64,000 bases of DNA from Anaerocolumna aminovalerica (lineage in GTDB: Bacteria > Bacillota > Clostridia > Lachnospirales > Lachnospiraceae). Made by a program: the position numbers and the translations under genes. Numbering within the stretch: the first letter of the stretch is position 1; the number at the start of each line of letters is the position of its first letter. The notes beneath the pieces are model-generated. The model worked only from the letters and a program-made list of their open reading frames with translations. It was not told the DNA's origin and did not search any database. This document shows positions 1 through 8,921 of this stretch, piece after piece. Location of the stretch: contig NZ_FOWD01000018.1 in assembly GCF_900115365.1 (NCBI RefSeq), positions 1-64,000 of the forward strand, in the 5' to 3' direction.

Positions 1-1
1 A

Positions 2-229
2 TCCACAAGTAACAAAATGAGCAAACGAGGTTCACCGTATCTTAGAAAAGCTCTTTTTCAAGCTGCCTTTATTGCTTCCTACTATGACCCTGTATTTTCT
101 ACCTACTATCAACAAAAACGAGCAGAGGGTAAGCATCACAAAGTAGCTGTCGGAGCAGTTGCCAGAAAACTATGCCATACCATTCATGCAGTCTTAAAAA
201 ACAATACACCATATGAAATCAGACAATAA
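2..229 (+). CDS. IS110-family transposase, C-terminal fragment (runs off left edge)
   Basis: The reading frame is open to the left window edge, so only about the last 75 residues of the transposase are visible. The segment SKRGSPYLRKALFQAA followed by a basic stretch and a conserved H-x3-AVGAVARK region is typical of the C-terminal transposase_20 part of IS110/IS116/IS902 elements, where the RNA-guided DEDD recombinase carries its serine near the C-terminus. The frame closes normally with TAA and is followed by a terminator-like hairpin. IS110 elements lack long terminal inverted repeats, so the right end of the element cannot be fixed from this window. Family assignment is good; whether the full gene is intact cannot be seen. 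Confidence 0.8.
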   Translation, partial: STSNKMSKRGSPYLRKALFQAAFIASYYDPVFSTYYQQKRAEGKHHKVAVGAVARKLCHTIHAVLKNNTPYEIRQ

Positions 230-251
230 AAACTAATCTCATATGATTTTA

Positions 252-275
252 GGCTTGTGAAAACAGGTCTTTTTG
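252..275 (+). terminator. Rho-independent terminator after the IS110 transposase
   Basis: GGCTTGT and ACAGGTC pair (with G-U pairs in RNA) around a GAAA tetraloop and are followed by TTTTT. It lies 22 nt after the transposase stop codon. Confidence 0.55.
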
Positions 276-409
276 TTATGCATAAATTTACATCTGATAT
301 TCAAAAACTTTTTCACTTACCTATTGACTTTTAATAGTTGGTCTTTCTAATCACAAAAGTATAATATATTTTTTCGTCTGTATAGGATTTTATAAATTCC
401 TTGAATTGA

Positions 410-1426
410 TTAGTATTTCTTCGAATTAGAATAAGTAAGTGCTAAAGCTATAGCTAAGACACCGCCTTTTACAATATCCATTGCGTAATATGGAACAGAC
501 ATCATAATAAGTCCGTTTTCCAACATACCGATTAAAGCCGCTCCCACCAGCGTTCCTATTGCATTTGCTTTTCCTGCACCGGCTACGGAGAAGCCGATAT
601 AAGCAGCCGCTACAGAAGGCATCAGGTAAGCCGCACCGGCATTTACTTGTGCAGTTCCTACACGTGCCGCTATAAATATACCACCTAAAGCAGCAAAAGC
701 TGAAGATAAGAAATAAGCAAGTATTCGGTATTTATTTACCGGTATACCGGAAAGTCTGGCTGCTTCCGGATTACCCCCTACTGCATACATAAATCTTCCG
801 TGTTTTGTGTACTTTAAGAAGAAATGTGCAAAGGCTACTACCAATAACATAATTATAATAAGCCATGGTTCTTTTCCCAATGCTCTAAAAGCCTCCGGAA
901 CCAATCCTGTTGCAACCTCACCATTTGGTCTTGTCATACGCTGGGTAATTGCGCCACCGTTAGAATATGTCATTGCTACACCCTGGAACATAAACATAAC
1001 CGATAAAGCGGCAACCATATCAGGTATCTTTAATTTTACAATTAATATACAGTTAATAACCGCAGCAGCTAAACCAATGATTAAAGTAAGTATAATAGAG
1101 GTTCCTATGCTCATGTTGTACCAAACAAACATAGTCATAACCACAAAGTCTGCTAAGTTTGCATTAGCACCGATAGATAAGTCCATACCATTTACAGCCA
1201 GTGAAAAAGTAAGACCAATTGCTATAATAGCTGTAATGGATATACTTCTTAAAATCGTTATCATATTATTACTTGTAAGGAATATACTTGAATTGGTTTC
1301 TTTGCTCCAGTTAGCAAAAGTAAATATAACAAATACAATTAATACTGTGCATAAAGTTCCCCATTTTGTAATAAAGTTCTTTAATTTATCTGGATTTTTT
1401 TTCTTTAATCCGCTTTTATCTGCCAT
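410..1426 (-). CDS. Sugar ABC transporter permease, RbsC/XylH-type
   Basis: About 338 residues with some eight or more hydrophobic segments and the BPD_transp_2 (RbsC/MglC/XylH) pattern, including the GMDLSIGANANLADF segment and the small-residue-rich region near the C-terminus. It should form the membrane channel of a monosaccharide importer with the ATPase encoded just upstream. The start MADKSGLKKK is chosen because an AGGAGG lies just before it, overlapping the stop of the ATPase gene; a longer frame beginning 18 codons earlier would begin inside that gene and lacks its own site. It is the last gene of a three-gene operon (binding protein, ATPase, permease). The substrate cannot be read from sequence; ribose-, galactose- or xylose-like sugars are typical of the family. 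Confidence 0.9.
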   Translation of the reverse strand: MADKSGLKKKNPDKLKNFITKWGTLCTVLIVFVIFTFANWSKETNSSIFLTSNNMITILRSISITAIIAIGLTFSLAVNGMDLSIGANANLADFVVMTMFVWYNMSIGTSIILTLIIGLAAAVINCILIVKLKIPDMVAALSVMFMFQGVAMTYSNGGAITQRMTRPNGEVATGLVPEAFRALGKEPWLIIIMLLVVAFAHFFLKYTKHGRFMYAVGGNPEAARLSGIPVNKYRILAYFLSSAFAALGGIFIAARVGTAQVNAGAAYLMPSVAAAYIGFSVAGAGKANAIGTLVGAALIGMLENGLIMMSVPYYAMDIVKGGVLAIALALTYSNSKKY

Positions 1427-1427
1427 C

Positions 1428-2939
1428 TTAATTTCCTCCTGTCGAAAAATAAAGCAATTCTTTTTCGTCAGTGTCTGCAACGTTTAATTCTTTTACAATC
1501 TCTCCATCATACATTACATACACTCTATCAGCTAATGTTAATATCTCCTGAAACTCACAAGATGCGTAAATAACACCTTTTCCCTGAGCAACCAGCCTTT
1601 CAATTAACTCGTACATATCACGTTTTGCACCAACGTCAATACCTTTGGTTGGTTCATCAAAAATATAGATTTCTGATTCAGAATTAAGCCATTTTCCTAA
1701 AACGACTTTTTGCTGATTTCCTCCTGAAAGCAAAGCAACTTCTTGATTTTCCGAAGGAGTCTTAATACCCAAATCTTTTATCATTTGACAGGCGTCTTTT
1801 CTTTCTTTTAAACTATTTACCACTGAAAATAATCCTGTATATTTCTTCATTGATGCTATACTAATATTGGAATAAACCGGATCTGTAATTAATACGCCTT
1901 CTCTACGTCTTTCTTCCGGTACCAGAGCAAACCCATGCTTTACTGCCGCATTAGGACTCTTATATTTAATTGCTTTTCCATTCAATTTAACGGTACCACT
2001 ACTTTGTTTTAATGCTGAAAATAAAGTTTTGCATAACTCTGTTTTTCCCGCTCCCACAAGGCCTGCTATACCGATAATTTCACCTCTTTTTACATTAAGG
2101 GAAATATTCTTAACTCTTCCCTCTTCTTCTGTAAGTCCCTCTACTTCAAGAAGGACATCCCCAATATTGACATTTTTCTTTTTGTAGTTTTCTTCCATCT
2201 TACGGCCCAGCATTAATTCAACAATATCTTTTGTTTGCAGCTGTGGGGTAATGGGCATATTTTCAACTACTTTTCCATTTCTCATAACGGTAATGGTTTC
2301 ACATATTTCAAAAAGTTCATTTAATCTGTGAGAAATAAAAATAATACCTACGCCGTCTTTTTTAAGTTCACGAACAATTCGGAATAATTCTTCTGTTTCT
2401 GAGTTAGATAAAGGCGCAGTAGGTTCATCCAAAATCAATAAACGACACTTTCCTACAACGCATCTTGCAATAAGTACCATTTGTTTCTGTGCCAGAGTCA
2501 AATCTGATACAATGGTATTGACATCCAAGTCAACATTGAGCCTTTCCAATGTTTCTTTTGCGGTTTTTCGAATGTCTTTCCAATTAACTACCTGCTTTCT
2601 TTTCATGTTATTTACCATTTCATTAAACATAACATTCTCTGCAACTGATAAATATGGAATCAAAGCAGTGTCAACCTCCTGGAATACAATTTCAATTCCA
2701 AGATCTTTCGCACTCTTAGGGGAACGAATTTCTACCGGTTCACCGTCCACATATATTTCACCGGTATAAGTGGTGTTGGCACCAGCAATTACTTTCATCA
2801 AAGTAGATTTTCCGGCACCATTTGCGCCAATAAGAGCATGTATGGTTCCGCCTGTCATTTTAAAATCTACATCGCTAAGGGCCTTAACACCAGGAAATTC
2901 GATAGATATATTTTTCATTTCAAGTTTAATTTCATTCAT
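1428..2939 (-). CDS. Sugar ABC transporter ATP-binding protein with two ABC domains (RbsA/MglA type)
   Basis: 503 residues with two fused ATPase domains, as usual for CUT2 carbohydrate importers. The first half has Walker A GANGAGKST, a signature-like LTLAQKQMVLIARC and Walker B LLILDEPTAPLS. The second half has a changed Walker A (GLVGAGKTE), signature LSGGNQQKVVLGKWL and IYIFDEPTKGIDVGAKRDMY. Non-canonical second sites are normal in this family. It would sit on the cytoplasmic side and power uptake through the permease encoded immediately downstream. It is separated from the binding-protein gene by 302 bp that hold a large hairpin, a common way to give more binding protein than ATPase. Confidence 0.93.
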   Translation of the reverse strand: MNEIKLEMKNISIEFPGVKALSDVDFKMTGGTIHALIGANGAGKSTLMKVIAGANTTYTGEIYVDGEPVEIRSPKSAKDLGIEIVFQEVDTALIPYLSVAENVMFNEMVNNMKRKQVVNWKDIRKTAKETLERLNVDLDVNTIVSDLTLAQKQMVLIARCVVGKCRLLILDEPTAPLSNSETEELFRIVRELKKDGVGIIFISHRLNELFEICETITVMRNGKVVENMPITPQLQTKDIVELMLGRKMEENYKKKNVNIGDVLLEVEGLTEEEGRVKNISLNVKRGEIIGIAGLVGAGKTELCKTLFSALKQSSGTVKLNGKAIKYKSPNAAVKHGFALVPEERRREGVLITDPVYSNISIASMKKYTGLFSVVNSLKERKDACQMIKDLGIKTPSENQEVALLSGGNQQKVVLGKWLNSESEIYIFDEPTKGIDVGAKRDMYELIERLVAQGKGVIYASCEFQEILTLADRVYVMYDGEIVKELNVADTDEKELLYFSTGGN

Positions 2940-3040
2940 TCTGCTTCATCCTATTCCTATCATCATAACTACTATAAGGTAATCTACTTGATGAACGTAG
3001 CCGTTAATCAAAGAGTGAAATATCTTTTATTTATATGGGA

Positions 3041-3175
3041 CTGCCTGAAACTGTCATTCTTCATATAGAATCCAGCACAATTGAAGTTTTATATAAGAAT
3101 CTCTTTATGAAACGGTTTTCTTTCAGCTTAAACACTATTTCTAAATTACATTCTCAAAATGACAGTTCCGGCAGC
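3041..3175 (-). other. Intercistronic inverted repeat between binding-protein and ATPase genes
   Basis: CTGCCTGAAACTGTCATT at the left and a near-complement (AATGACAGTTCCGGCAG) at the right are separated by about 98 nt. The transcript between the binding-protein gene and the ATPase gene could fold into a long stem. By analogy to other binding-protein operons this may protect the upstream message or reduce read-through. To its right lie four short GGTTTAAA copies (about 3178-3230), with no clear function. Confidence 0.5.
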
Positions 3176-3241
3176 TTTAAGGTTTAAAATTAAGGTTTAA
3201 ATTTAGGGTTTAAAAGTATAATAGGTTTAAATATTGGAAGT

Positions 3242-4435
3242 TTATTTATTTTTTGATCTTAAAGCATCCATCCATTCAAGGTTGAAGGAATCAGAGGAAG
3301 ATGCATCACCCCAACCATCCACTACTGTGTTAAGGTTTGTCATGTTAATATCAGCATTTAATGTAGTTGTTTCTACGTTTTGAGCTGATAAATTAAAGAA
3401 ATCCTGAGTTTCTTCACCAGCAAATTTCATTGCCAATAATCTCATATTAACGATACCGATTAATTTAGGGTCAACAGCTGCAGTTGATTTCCAAACATCA
3501 CTGTTAGAGATCATTAATTGAATATCATCGTTAGAAATATCAATTGTGTACATAGGAATATCTGTACGCCCTGCATCATTTAATGCCTGTAGAACACCTT
3601 TTGCCAATTCGTCATAGCATCCCCATATAGCATCTACAGTACCTTCCGGATATTTAGGAAGAATAGCAGATGTTTTGTTCGTCATATCACCACGAACGTT
3701 AGCTGTATCAGATGGAGCTATAATTTCAACTGTTTTAATCTTTCCTTCTGCTTCAAGCTGAGTATAGATTTCATTACGTCTGTCTAATGGAGGGATTCCA
3801 GGGCCCATAAAAGTTTTAAGAACTTTCATCGGATATTGGCCGCCTTTTTCTTCGAATTCTTTCATCATGAATCCTAAAGATAATTCTGCTAAAGCATAAT
3901 CGTCTTGAGCTGTTGATGTAACACCTTGTAACAATTCGCCGCTGGCATCACCATCTTTAAATGGCATACTATCGAATGTAACGACTTGCATACCGGCATC
4001 TCTTGCAGGCTTAAGCATATCGTATGTATAAGATAGTTGGCCATGAGAAAGTATGATACCATCATATCCCTTAGAGATAACTTGTGCTACAACTTCCTGT
4101 GTTTTAGCGTCATCGCCGTCTGTAACATAAGTATCAACTGTAAATCCGAAAGCAGTGCCTTCAGATACACAACCATCAAGGAATTGTTGGGTATGGTCTC
4201 CAGCTGCCAGGTTACGAACAACTGCTACTTTCTTGCCTTCAAGTCCTTCAGGAATATCAGCATCAGAAACATTCCCGGATGTTGCGGGTTCTTCTGTCTT
4301 TTCTTCTGTTTTGCCTTGTGTTTCTGTAGTTTCCTGCTCTTTTGATGTTTCATAGGTATTGCCTTTTTTTCCGCCACATGCAGCCAGTGACAATACCATA
4401 ACCAGTGTTAACAGTAGCGCTAATACCTTCTTCAT
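3242..4435 (-). CDS. Sugar ABC transporter substrate-binding lipoprotein (Peripla_BP_4, RbsB-like)
   Basis: About 397 residues. The N-terminus MKKVLALLLTLVMVLSLAAC is a lipoprotein signal with lipobox LAAC (Cys20), followed by a Lys/Glu/Thr-rich linker and a periplasmic-binding-protein-like fold resembling LacI effector domains (repeated YDGIILSH and DAIWGCYDELAKG segments). It would be tethered outside the membrane and deliver a sugar to the two transporter parts encoded downstream. The start is set by AGGAGG 6-11 nt before this ATG; the 25-codon longer frame has no signal peptide at its start. First gene of the importer operon. The ligand is not predictable. Confidence 0.92.
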   Translation of the reverse strand: MKKVLALLLTLVMVLSLAACGGKKGNTYETSKEQETTETQGKTEEKTEEPATSGNVSDADIPEGLEGKKVAVVRNLAAGDHTQQFLDGCVSEGTAFGFTVDTYVTDGDDAKTQEVVAQVISKGYDGIILSHGQLSYTYDMLKPARDAGMQVVTFDSMPFKDGDASGELLQGVTSTAQDDYALAELSLGFMMKEFEEKGGQYPMKVLKTFMGPGIPPLDRRNEIYTQLEAEGKIKTVEIIAPSDTANVRGDMTNKTSAILPKYPEGTVDAIWGCYDELAKGVLQALNDAGRTDIPMYTIDISNDDIQLMISNSDVWKSTAAVDPKLIGIVNMRLLAMKFAGEETQDFFNLSAQNVETTTLNADINMTNLNTVVDGWGDASSSDSFNLEWMDALRSKNK

Positions 4436-4509
4436 AAAAAAACCTCCTCTTTGAGTTATGTTGTTTTTGTGGAATCTGACCATACTTTTATGGTTTTTCT
4501 TCCTAAACA

Positions 4510-4543
4510 ATTATATAGTAACACTAACACTCAAAAATTACAA
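4510..4543 (-). promoter_or_regulatory. Candidate promoter of the sugar importer operon
   Basis: On the minus strand a TATAAT (4510-4515) lies about 75 nt upstream of the binding-protein start, with TTGTAA (4538-4543) upstream at a longer than ideal spacing; an overlapping TACTAT gives a 16-nt spacing instead. The rest of the 520-bp divergent region is very AT-rich with T/G-rich stretches and no recognised operator. Confidence 0.4.
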
Positions 4544-4852
4544 CATTTTTATGAAAAAATTTCTTTATTTGATGTTTTAGCTGAAATTATTCATTTATTT
4601 TTATATATAAAGCACAAAAATTCACCGTAAAATGAGAATATAGAGTACAAATTATGGTCTGTTTCTATTCTGCTTCTTAGATGTATATCTAATTTTTTCT
4701 TTGTAAATACTTAATTTTAATTGTTTTGTGTTGTTTTGTTACTTTGTTTTATTGTGACTTTTGTTTGCTTATATATAAAAGTTCTTTATTTTACTTTGGG
4801 AAATTTTAGTTATCATTGAAGTCAGAATTTCTAAAGATTATGGAGAATATCA

Positions 4853-4881
4853 TTGCGATTTCATGTAATTGTGGTTATAAT
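4853..4881 (+). promoter_or_regulatory. Sigma-A-type promoter for TSCPD-murG
   Basis: TTGCGA and TATAAT are separated by exactly 17 nt, 75 nt upstream of the TSCPD gene. This is a near-consensus vegetative promoter. Confidence 0.65.
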
Positions 4882-4955
4882 GAAAAGGTATATTGATATA
4901 GTAAGTTATTGTAAAAACAAGATTTAGAATATTAATACATAGAAAGGAACTTATT

Positions 4956-5195
4956 ATGATTTACAAAACTTCCGGTGTTTGTTGCTCCGAAATATCATTT
5001 GAAATTGAAGAAAATATTGTAAAAGATGTGAATTTTAAAGGTGGATGCTCAGGAAATGCTGCCGGAATCTCAAAACTGGTAGTAGGCATGTCCGTAGATG
5101 ATGTAATTACTCGTTTAGAGGGTATTCAATGTGGTTATAAATCTACATCATGTCCTGACCAATTATCTAAAGCCTTAAAAGAATGGAGGAAATAG
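4956..5195 (+). CDS. TSCPD-domain small protein
   Basis: 79 residues, ending in a KSTSCPDQLSKAL motif that defines the TSCPD domain, with conserved cysteines at CC near residue 8 and in GGCSGN. The domain is found as a stand-alone protein in clostridia and at the C-terminus of some class II ribonucleotide reductases, and the cysteines suggest metal or redox binding. Function of the stand-alone form is unknown. It has a GAAAGGA site before the ATG and is followed only 3 nt later by murG, so the two are co-transcribed. Confidence 0.85.
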   Translation: MIYKTSGVCCSEISFEIEENIVKDVNFKGGCSGNAAGISKLVVGMSVDDVITRLEGIQCGYKSTSCPDQLSKALKEWRK

Positions 5196-5198
5196 GTA

Positions 5199-6263
5199 AT
5201 GAAGCGCATAGTCTTAACCGGCGGTGGAACTGCAGGACATGTTACCCCTAACATTGCTCTTTTACCGGCACTTACTAAAGAAGGCTTTGATATACATTAC
5301 ATTGGTTCCTATGATGGAATAGAAAGAAAACTAATTGAAGAGCTTGGAATCCCTTATTACGGAATATCCTCCGGTAAATTGAGAAGGTATTTTGATCCAA
5401 AGAATTTCAGCGATCCCTTTAAAGTAATAAAAGGAATGTTTGAAGCCAACTCTTTACTAAAGAAGTTAAAACCTAATGTAGTTTTTTCCAAAGGGGGATT
5501 TGTTACAGTCCCTGTAGTTTTAGCCGCCAAAAGAAGGGGTGTCCCGGCTATTATTCACGAGTCTGATATGACTCCCGGCCTGGCAAATAAAATCTGTATT
5601 TCTTCTGCAAAAAAAGTATGTGCTAATTTCCCTGAAACTGTAAAATACCTTCCTGAGGGAAAAGCCATATTAACCGGAACTCCCATCAGACAGGAGCTAT
5701 TCTCAGGAAACAAACTGGCAGGTCTGGATTTTTGTGGTTTTACTGCTAATAAGCCGGTTATTCTGGTTATCGGCGGCAGCACAGGTTCTGTTGTGGTAAA
5801 TGAAGCTGTTAGGAAAGTCCTTCCAACTTTGCTTAAACAGTATCAGGTAATACACTTATGCGGAAAAGACAAGGCTGATCCGGAGTTTAATAACCTGCCC
5901 GGATACATCCAGTTTGAATATATCAAGAAAGAATTAAGCGATTTATTAGATGCTGCCGATATTGTTATCTCAAGAGCCGGCGCCAATGCAATCTGTGAAC
6001 TGCTGGCTTTAAGAAAACCTAATATTCTAATACCTTTATCCGCAGCTTCCAGCCGCGGAGATCAGATTCTCAATGCAGAATCCTTTGAGCGTCAAGGTTT
6101 TAGTTATGTTTTAAAAGAAGAAGCCTTAACTCCAGATTCTTTACTGGAGGCTGTGCATACTGTATATAACAGCCGCACGACTTATATAGATGCAATGAGC
6201 AAAAGTAAATTAAACAATTCCATTGATACTATTATGAATATTATAAAAGAAACAGCCTTATAG
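5199..6263 (+). CDS. murG: UDP-GlcNAc:undecaprenyl-PP-MurNAc-pentapeptide GlcNAc transferase MurG
   Basis: 354 residues, the usual MurG length. The N-terminal glycine-rich GGGTAGHVTPNIA binds the lipid-linked acceptor; the C-terminal domain has GGSTGS and SRAGANAICELLALRKPNILIPL, the UDP-GlcNAc pocket of this GT28 family. It acts at the inner face of the membrane, turning lipid I into lipid II for peptidoglycan synthesis. GGAGG lies just upstream and overlaps the end of the TSCPD gene. It is not in a dcw cluster here, which is common in clostridia that carry murG or a MurG paralogue alone. Confidence 0.93.
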   Translation: MKRIVLTGGGTAGHVTPNIALLPALTKEGFDIHYIGSYDGIERKLIEELGIPYYGISSGKLRRYFDPKNFSDPFKVIKGMFEANSLLKKLKPNVVFSKGGFVTVPVVLAAKRRGVPAIIHESDMTPGLANKICISSAKKVCANFPETVKYLPEGKAILTGTPIRQELFSGNKLAGLDFCGFTANKPVILVIGGSTGSVVVNEAVRKVLPTLLKQYQVIHLCGKDKADPEFNNLPGYIQFEYIKKELSDLLDAADIVISRAGANAICELLALRKPNILIPLSAASSRGDQILNAESFERQGFSYVLKEEALTPDSLLEAVHTVYNSRTTYIDAMSKSKLNNSIDTIMNIIKETAL

Positions 6264-6272
6264 AAAACTGAT

Positions 6273-6332
6273 GGCGTATCAATATTTTCAACACCGGCAA
6301 AACCCCGGGATAGAATATTGACACGCCTTTTT
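6273..6332. terminator. Terminator between convergent murG and HIT gene
   Basis: GGCGTATCAATATT and AATATTGACACGCC form a 14-bp stem with one mismatch, followed by TTTTT on the plus strand. It ends murG and may also act on the opposing HIT transcript. Confidence 0.75.
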
Positions 6333-6380
6333 CTTTGAAATTATACTACCGGTATTAGCCTTCAATTGGCAGTTTATAGA

Positions 6381-6794
6381 TTATAATCTTTTACGTATAG
6401 CATCTGCCAGTGCTGCAGCTTCTCCCTCACCATATTTTCCCGGATTCCAGGTTATATTCACCTGATCATCTTTGTACCTTGGTATTAAATGTATATGGAG
6501 ATGGAATACCGTTTGTCCTGCTGCTTCACCATTGTTTTGTAATATATTCAGCCCGTCACATTTCAATTCTTCCTTCATAGCTTTTGCCACTTTAGATACA
6601 ACAACCAAAGCTTTTGAAGCAAGTTCTGCATCCAGTTCAAATATATTAGGAACATGTTCTTTTACCAATAAAATAGCATGTCCTTTGGAAGCCGGAGAAA
6701 TATCCATAATAATACAAAAATCATCATCTTCATATAGTGTGGTAGAGGGAATTTCTTTCCCAATTATCTTACAAAATATACAATTATCATTCAT
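6381..6794 (-). CDS. HIT-family nucleotide-binding protein
   Basis: 137 residues with the N-terminal CIFCKI zinc-type motif and the histidine triad HLHIHLIPR near residue 100. Proteins of this HINT branch hydrolyse adenosine 5'-phosphoramidates and related nucleotides in the cytoplasm. AAGGAGGAAG is well placed before the ATG. It stands alone, convergent with murG and divergent from the histidine kinase gene. Confidence 0.92.
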   Translation of the reverse strand: MNDNCIFCKIIGKEIPSTTLYEDDDFCIIMDISPASKGHAILLVKEHVPNIFELDAELASKALVVVSKVAKAMKEELKCDGLNILQNNGEAAGQTVFHLHIHLIPRYKDDQVNITWNPGKYGEGEAAALADAIRKRL

Positions 6795-6958
6795 TTTTCT
6801 TCCTCCTTTACTTGTCGAATTTGGTTTTATTATATTTCTAATGCTAATATTTTATTTTTTTCTAAGTTTTAATTTGGCTTGGTTGTCGTTTCTTGTATAT
6901 GAGTTTTTATTGTATAAAATCTTATATTCTGCTAAGATTACCCCAGGAGGTGAAAAAA

Positions 6959-7696
6959 ATGTACACTAAGGAAGAAGAATTACAATTACAAGAATTAATA
7001 AAATCCAATAAAGAATTTGCTTATTTCATAAATAAATCTGATGAAAATTGCAAACTATTAATTTCCCACTTTTCTCATGAATTAAGAAATCCTTTAACCT
7101 TAATTAAGAGTACCGTTCAATTAATTGAATCAAATCACCCTGAGGCCAGGGACTTTAAATACTGGACCCAGTTAAATGAAGATATTAACGAATTAGAAGT
7201 TTTACTAACAGATCTTAGTTTTTATAATAATAGCGAAAAAATCTCTATTGAAAAGCAGGATTTACTTCTATTACTTAATTCAGTATTAAGTGCCTTTTAT
7301 CCTCAAGCGGAACAACGTGGTATCCATTTATCATTAACAGTTGATGACAATGATAAGCCTTATTTTACCCAATTTCCTCATGATAGAATTAAAATAAAAC
7401 AGGTGTTTACCAATTTAATTCGTAATGCATTTGATGCAACCAAGGCAGGAAATTATATTCACATTGAATGCAAGGCTTATTCTCCCACACATATTGCCAT
7501 AGCCGTTCATAATAACGGGCATATGATACCGGAAGATGAAATATCTACTATCTTTGACCCCTTTGTTACATATAAAGCAGGAGGAACAGGTCTTGGATTA
7601 GCAATTTCATCAAGAATTATCAAAGCCCATGAAGGAACCATGAAAGTATCCTCTACCGAGGAAAAAACAAGTTTTCTCATTACATTACCTTTGTAG
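6959..7696 (+). CDS. Orphan soluble sensor histidine kinase
   Basis: 245 residues. It has no membrane segment. A short N-terminal helical region is followed by the H-box HFSHELRNPLTLIK (phospho-acceptor His40), N-box NLIRNAFDA (Asn156), F-box FDPFVTY and G-box GGTGLGLAISSRII, so it should be an active HisKA/HATPase kinase. The start is chosen from AGGAGG at 6945-6950; the longer frame upstream lacks a site. No response regulator lies next to it. In spore formers such orphan kinases often feed Spo0A, which is a possibility here and not shown. Confidence 0.85.
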   Translation: MYTKEEELQLQELIKSNKEFAYFINKSDENCKLLISHFSHELRNPLTLIKSTVQLIESNHPEARDFKYWTQLNEDINELEVLLTDLSFYNNSEKISIEKQDLLLLLNSVLSAFYPQAEQRGIHLSLTVDDNDKPYFTQFPHDRIKIKQVFTNLIRNAFDATKAGNYIHIECKAYSPTHIAIAVHNNGHMIPEDEISTIFDPFVTYKAGGTGLGLAISSRIIKAHEGTMKVSSTEEKTSFLITLPL

Positions 7697-7761
7697 GTGA
7701 CTATGCTTATTAATCAAACCTTATTATATTTTTTTATACTTATATCGATTATAGAACCTCT

Positions 7762-7830
7762 AAAAAATCCTTGCAGAAAAGTAAAGTACGTTTACACCCT
7801 TGAATTTATGGGTTTTTGCAAGGATTTTTA
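7762..7830. terminator. Bidirectional terminator between kinase and flavodoxin-SCP2 gene
   Basis: AAAAAATCCTTGCA and TGCAAGGATTTTTA form a long stem with A-tract on one side and T-tract on the other, between two convergent genes. The loop is about 41 nt. Confidence 0.7.
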
Positions 7831-7918
7831 GTAAGGTTTTAGTGAAAGATCAGTATTGCTCCATTAAATATAATACCCATACTCTGAAATGTTGATAAGT
7901 AAGCATCTTAATTAGTTT

Positions 7919-8917
7919 CTACAAGGTTTTGAAGCGAAATACCTGATCGAATGTACGTAAAATTTTAAAGTTTCCTTTGGCAGTTAATTCTCCCGACATA
8001 AAAGCCCTTTGAAATGTCATTCTTCCGTTTGTTAACTTATTCATAACATCATATGTAGTTTTTGCAATGACATCTGCATCATTTTTTTCTCCATAGAAGC
8101 ATTTTAGATCGTCACCATTTACCTCAACTACAAATGTTTTATTCAAATCTGATATTGTTATGGCATAACTTGCAATAAATTCATTAATAGGATAAAAACT
8201 ATCTTTAAAGTTCTTTGCAAATTCCTCATTGGTACCTTCCTCTTGGTTACCCAGCATACCTTTAAATAATTGTGTCAATTCCTCAATGTCTTCTTTTTGC
8301 TTTTTCACATAAGCATCATCAGAGACATATATGGATAATTGTTCACTTTCCTGAGGTGTTAATTCCAATGCATTGGCCTTTAACAAATTCTTTTTTATTA
8401 CAGAGTTACTGGTAGGCAATATTTTTGCTTTTTTATTTACAACTTTATAAAAGTTTTCTGCCTTTTTCTCTATAATCTGCGCATATGACAGATTTGTTTC
8501 AAAATCTACATGATCTTCCACATAGGCAGAGATACCCTCATATGGGATTCCCCCAAGAATCTCCCAAGACTTTATCAGAGTCAGCTCTGCTTCCCTCTCT
8601 CCATAGGCACTGGCAGTGACTACCGGCATCATATATAGTTTACTTAGATGCTCCTTGTCTCCATAAAGCCAGCAGGCGTCTAAAAATTGCTGCATAAATC
8701 CGCCAATACCCATCCATTCCACTGTAGTTGCCAAAATAACTCCATCGGCTTCTTTTAATGTCTTAGGTAGCATAGTGATACCATTCTTTTCTTCATATAA
8801 ATTATATCGAACAACATTAACACGAAGTTCATTTAATACTTCTGTTATTTTATTGATTACATAAATTGTCGGATCTTCTATAAAACCTCTTCCGCCATAA
8901 TATATGTTTATCTGCAT
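7919..8917 (-). CDS. Flavodoxin-like NAD(P)H/FMN oxidoreductase fused to SCP2-like domain
   Basis: 332 residues. Residues 1-160 resemble the flavodoxin/NADPH-dependent FMN reductase fold, with an ADGVILATTVEWMGIGGFMQQFLD segment of the type that binds FMN and a later TASAYGEREAE. Residues about 225-332 resemble a SCP2 sterol-carrier domain (VVEVNGDDLKCFYG, DVIAKTTYDVMNKLTNGRMTFQRAFMSGELTAKGNF). SCP2 domains hold lipids, so a lipid- or quinone-linked redox reaction is possible, but the substrate is unknown. It starts 4 nt after the rhomboid gene ends, so they form an operon. Confidence 0.75.
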   Translation of the reverse strand: MQINIYYGGRGFIEDPTIYVINKITEVLNELRVNVVRYNLYEEKNGITMLPKTLKEADGVILATTVEWMGIGGFMQQFLDACWLYGDKEHLSKLYMMPVVTASAYGEREAELTLIKSWEILGGIPYEGISAYVEDHVDFETNLSYAQIIEKKAENFYKVVNKKAKILPTSNSVIKKNLLKANALELTPQESEQLSIYVSDDAYVKKQKEDIEELTQLFKGMLGNQEEGTNEEFAKNFKDSFYPINEFIASYAITISDLNKTFVVEVNGDDLKCFYGEKNDADVIAKTTYDVMNKLTNGRMTFQRAFMSGELTAKGNFKILRTFDQVFRFKTL

Positions 8918-8921
8918 CCTC

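Noticed and set aside
807-1487. Long plus-strand ORF opposite the sugar permease gene
   Set aside because: It is the shadow of the clear RbsC-type gene, lacks a ribosome binding site and has no recognisable motif.
3178-3230. Four GGTTTAAA copies as a CRISPR or iteron array
   Set aside because: Units are only 8 nt with irregular spacing and no origin-like features or replication gene nearby.
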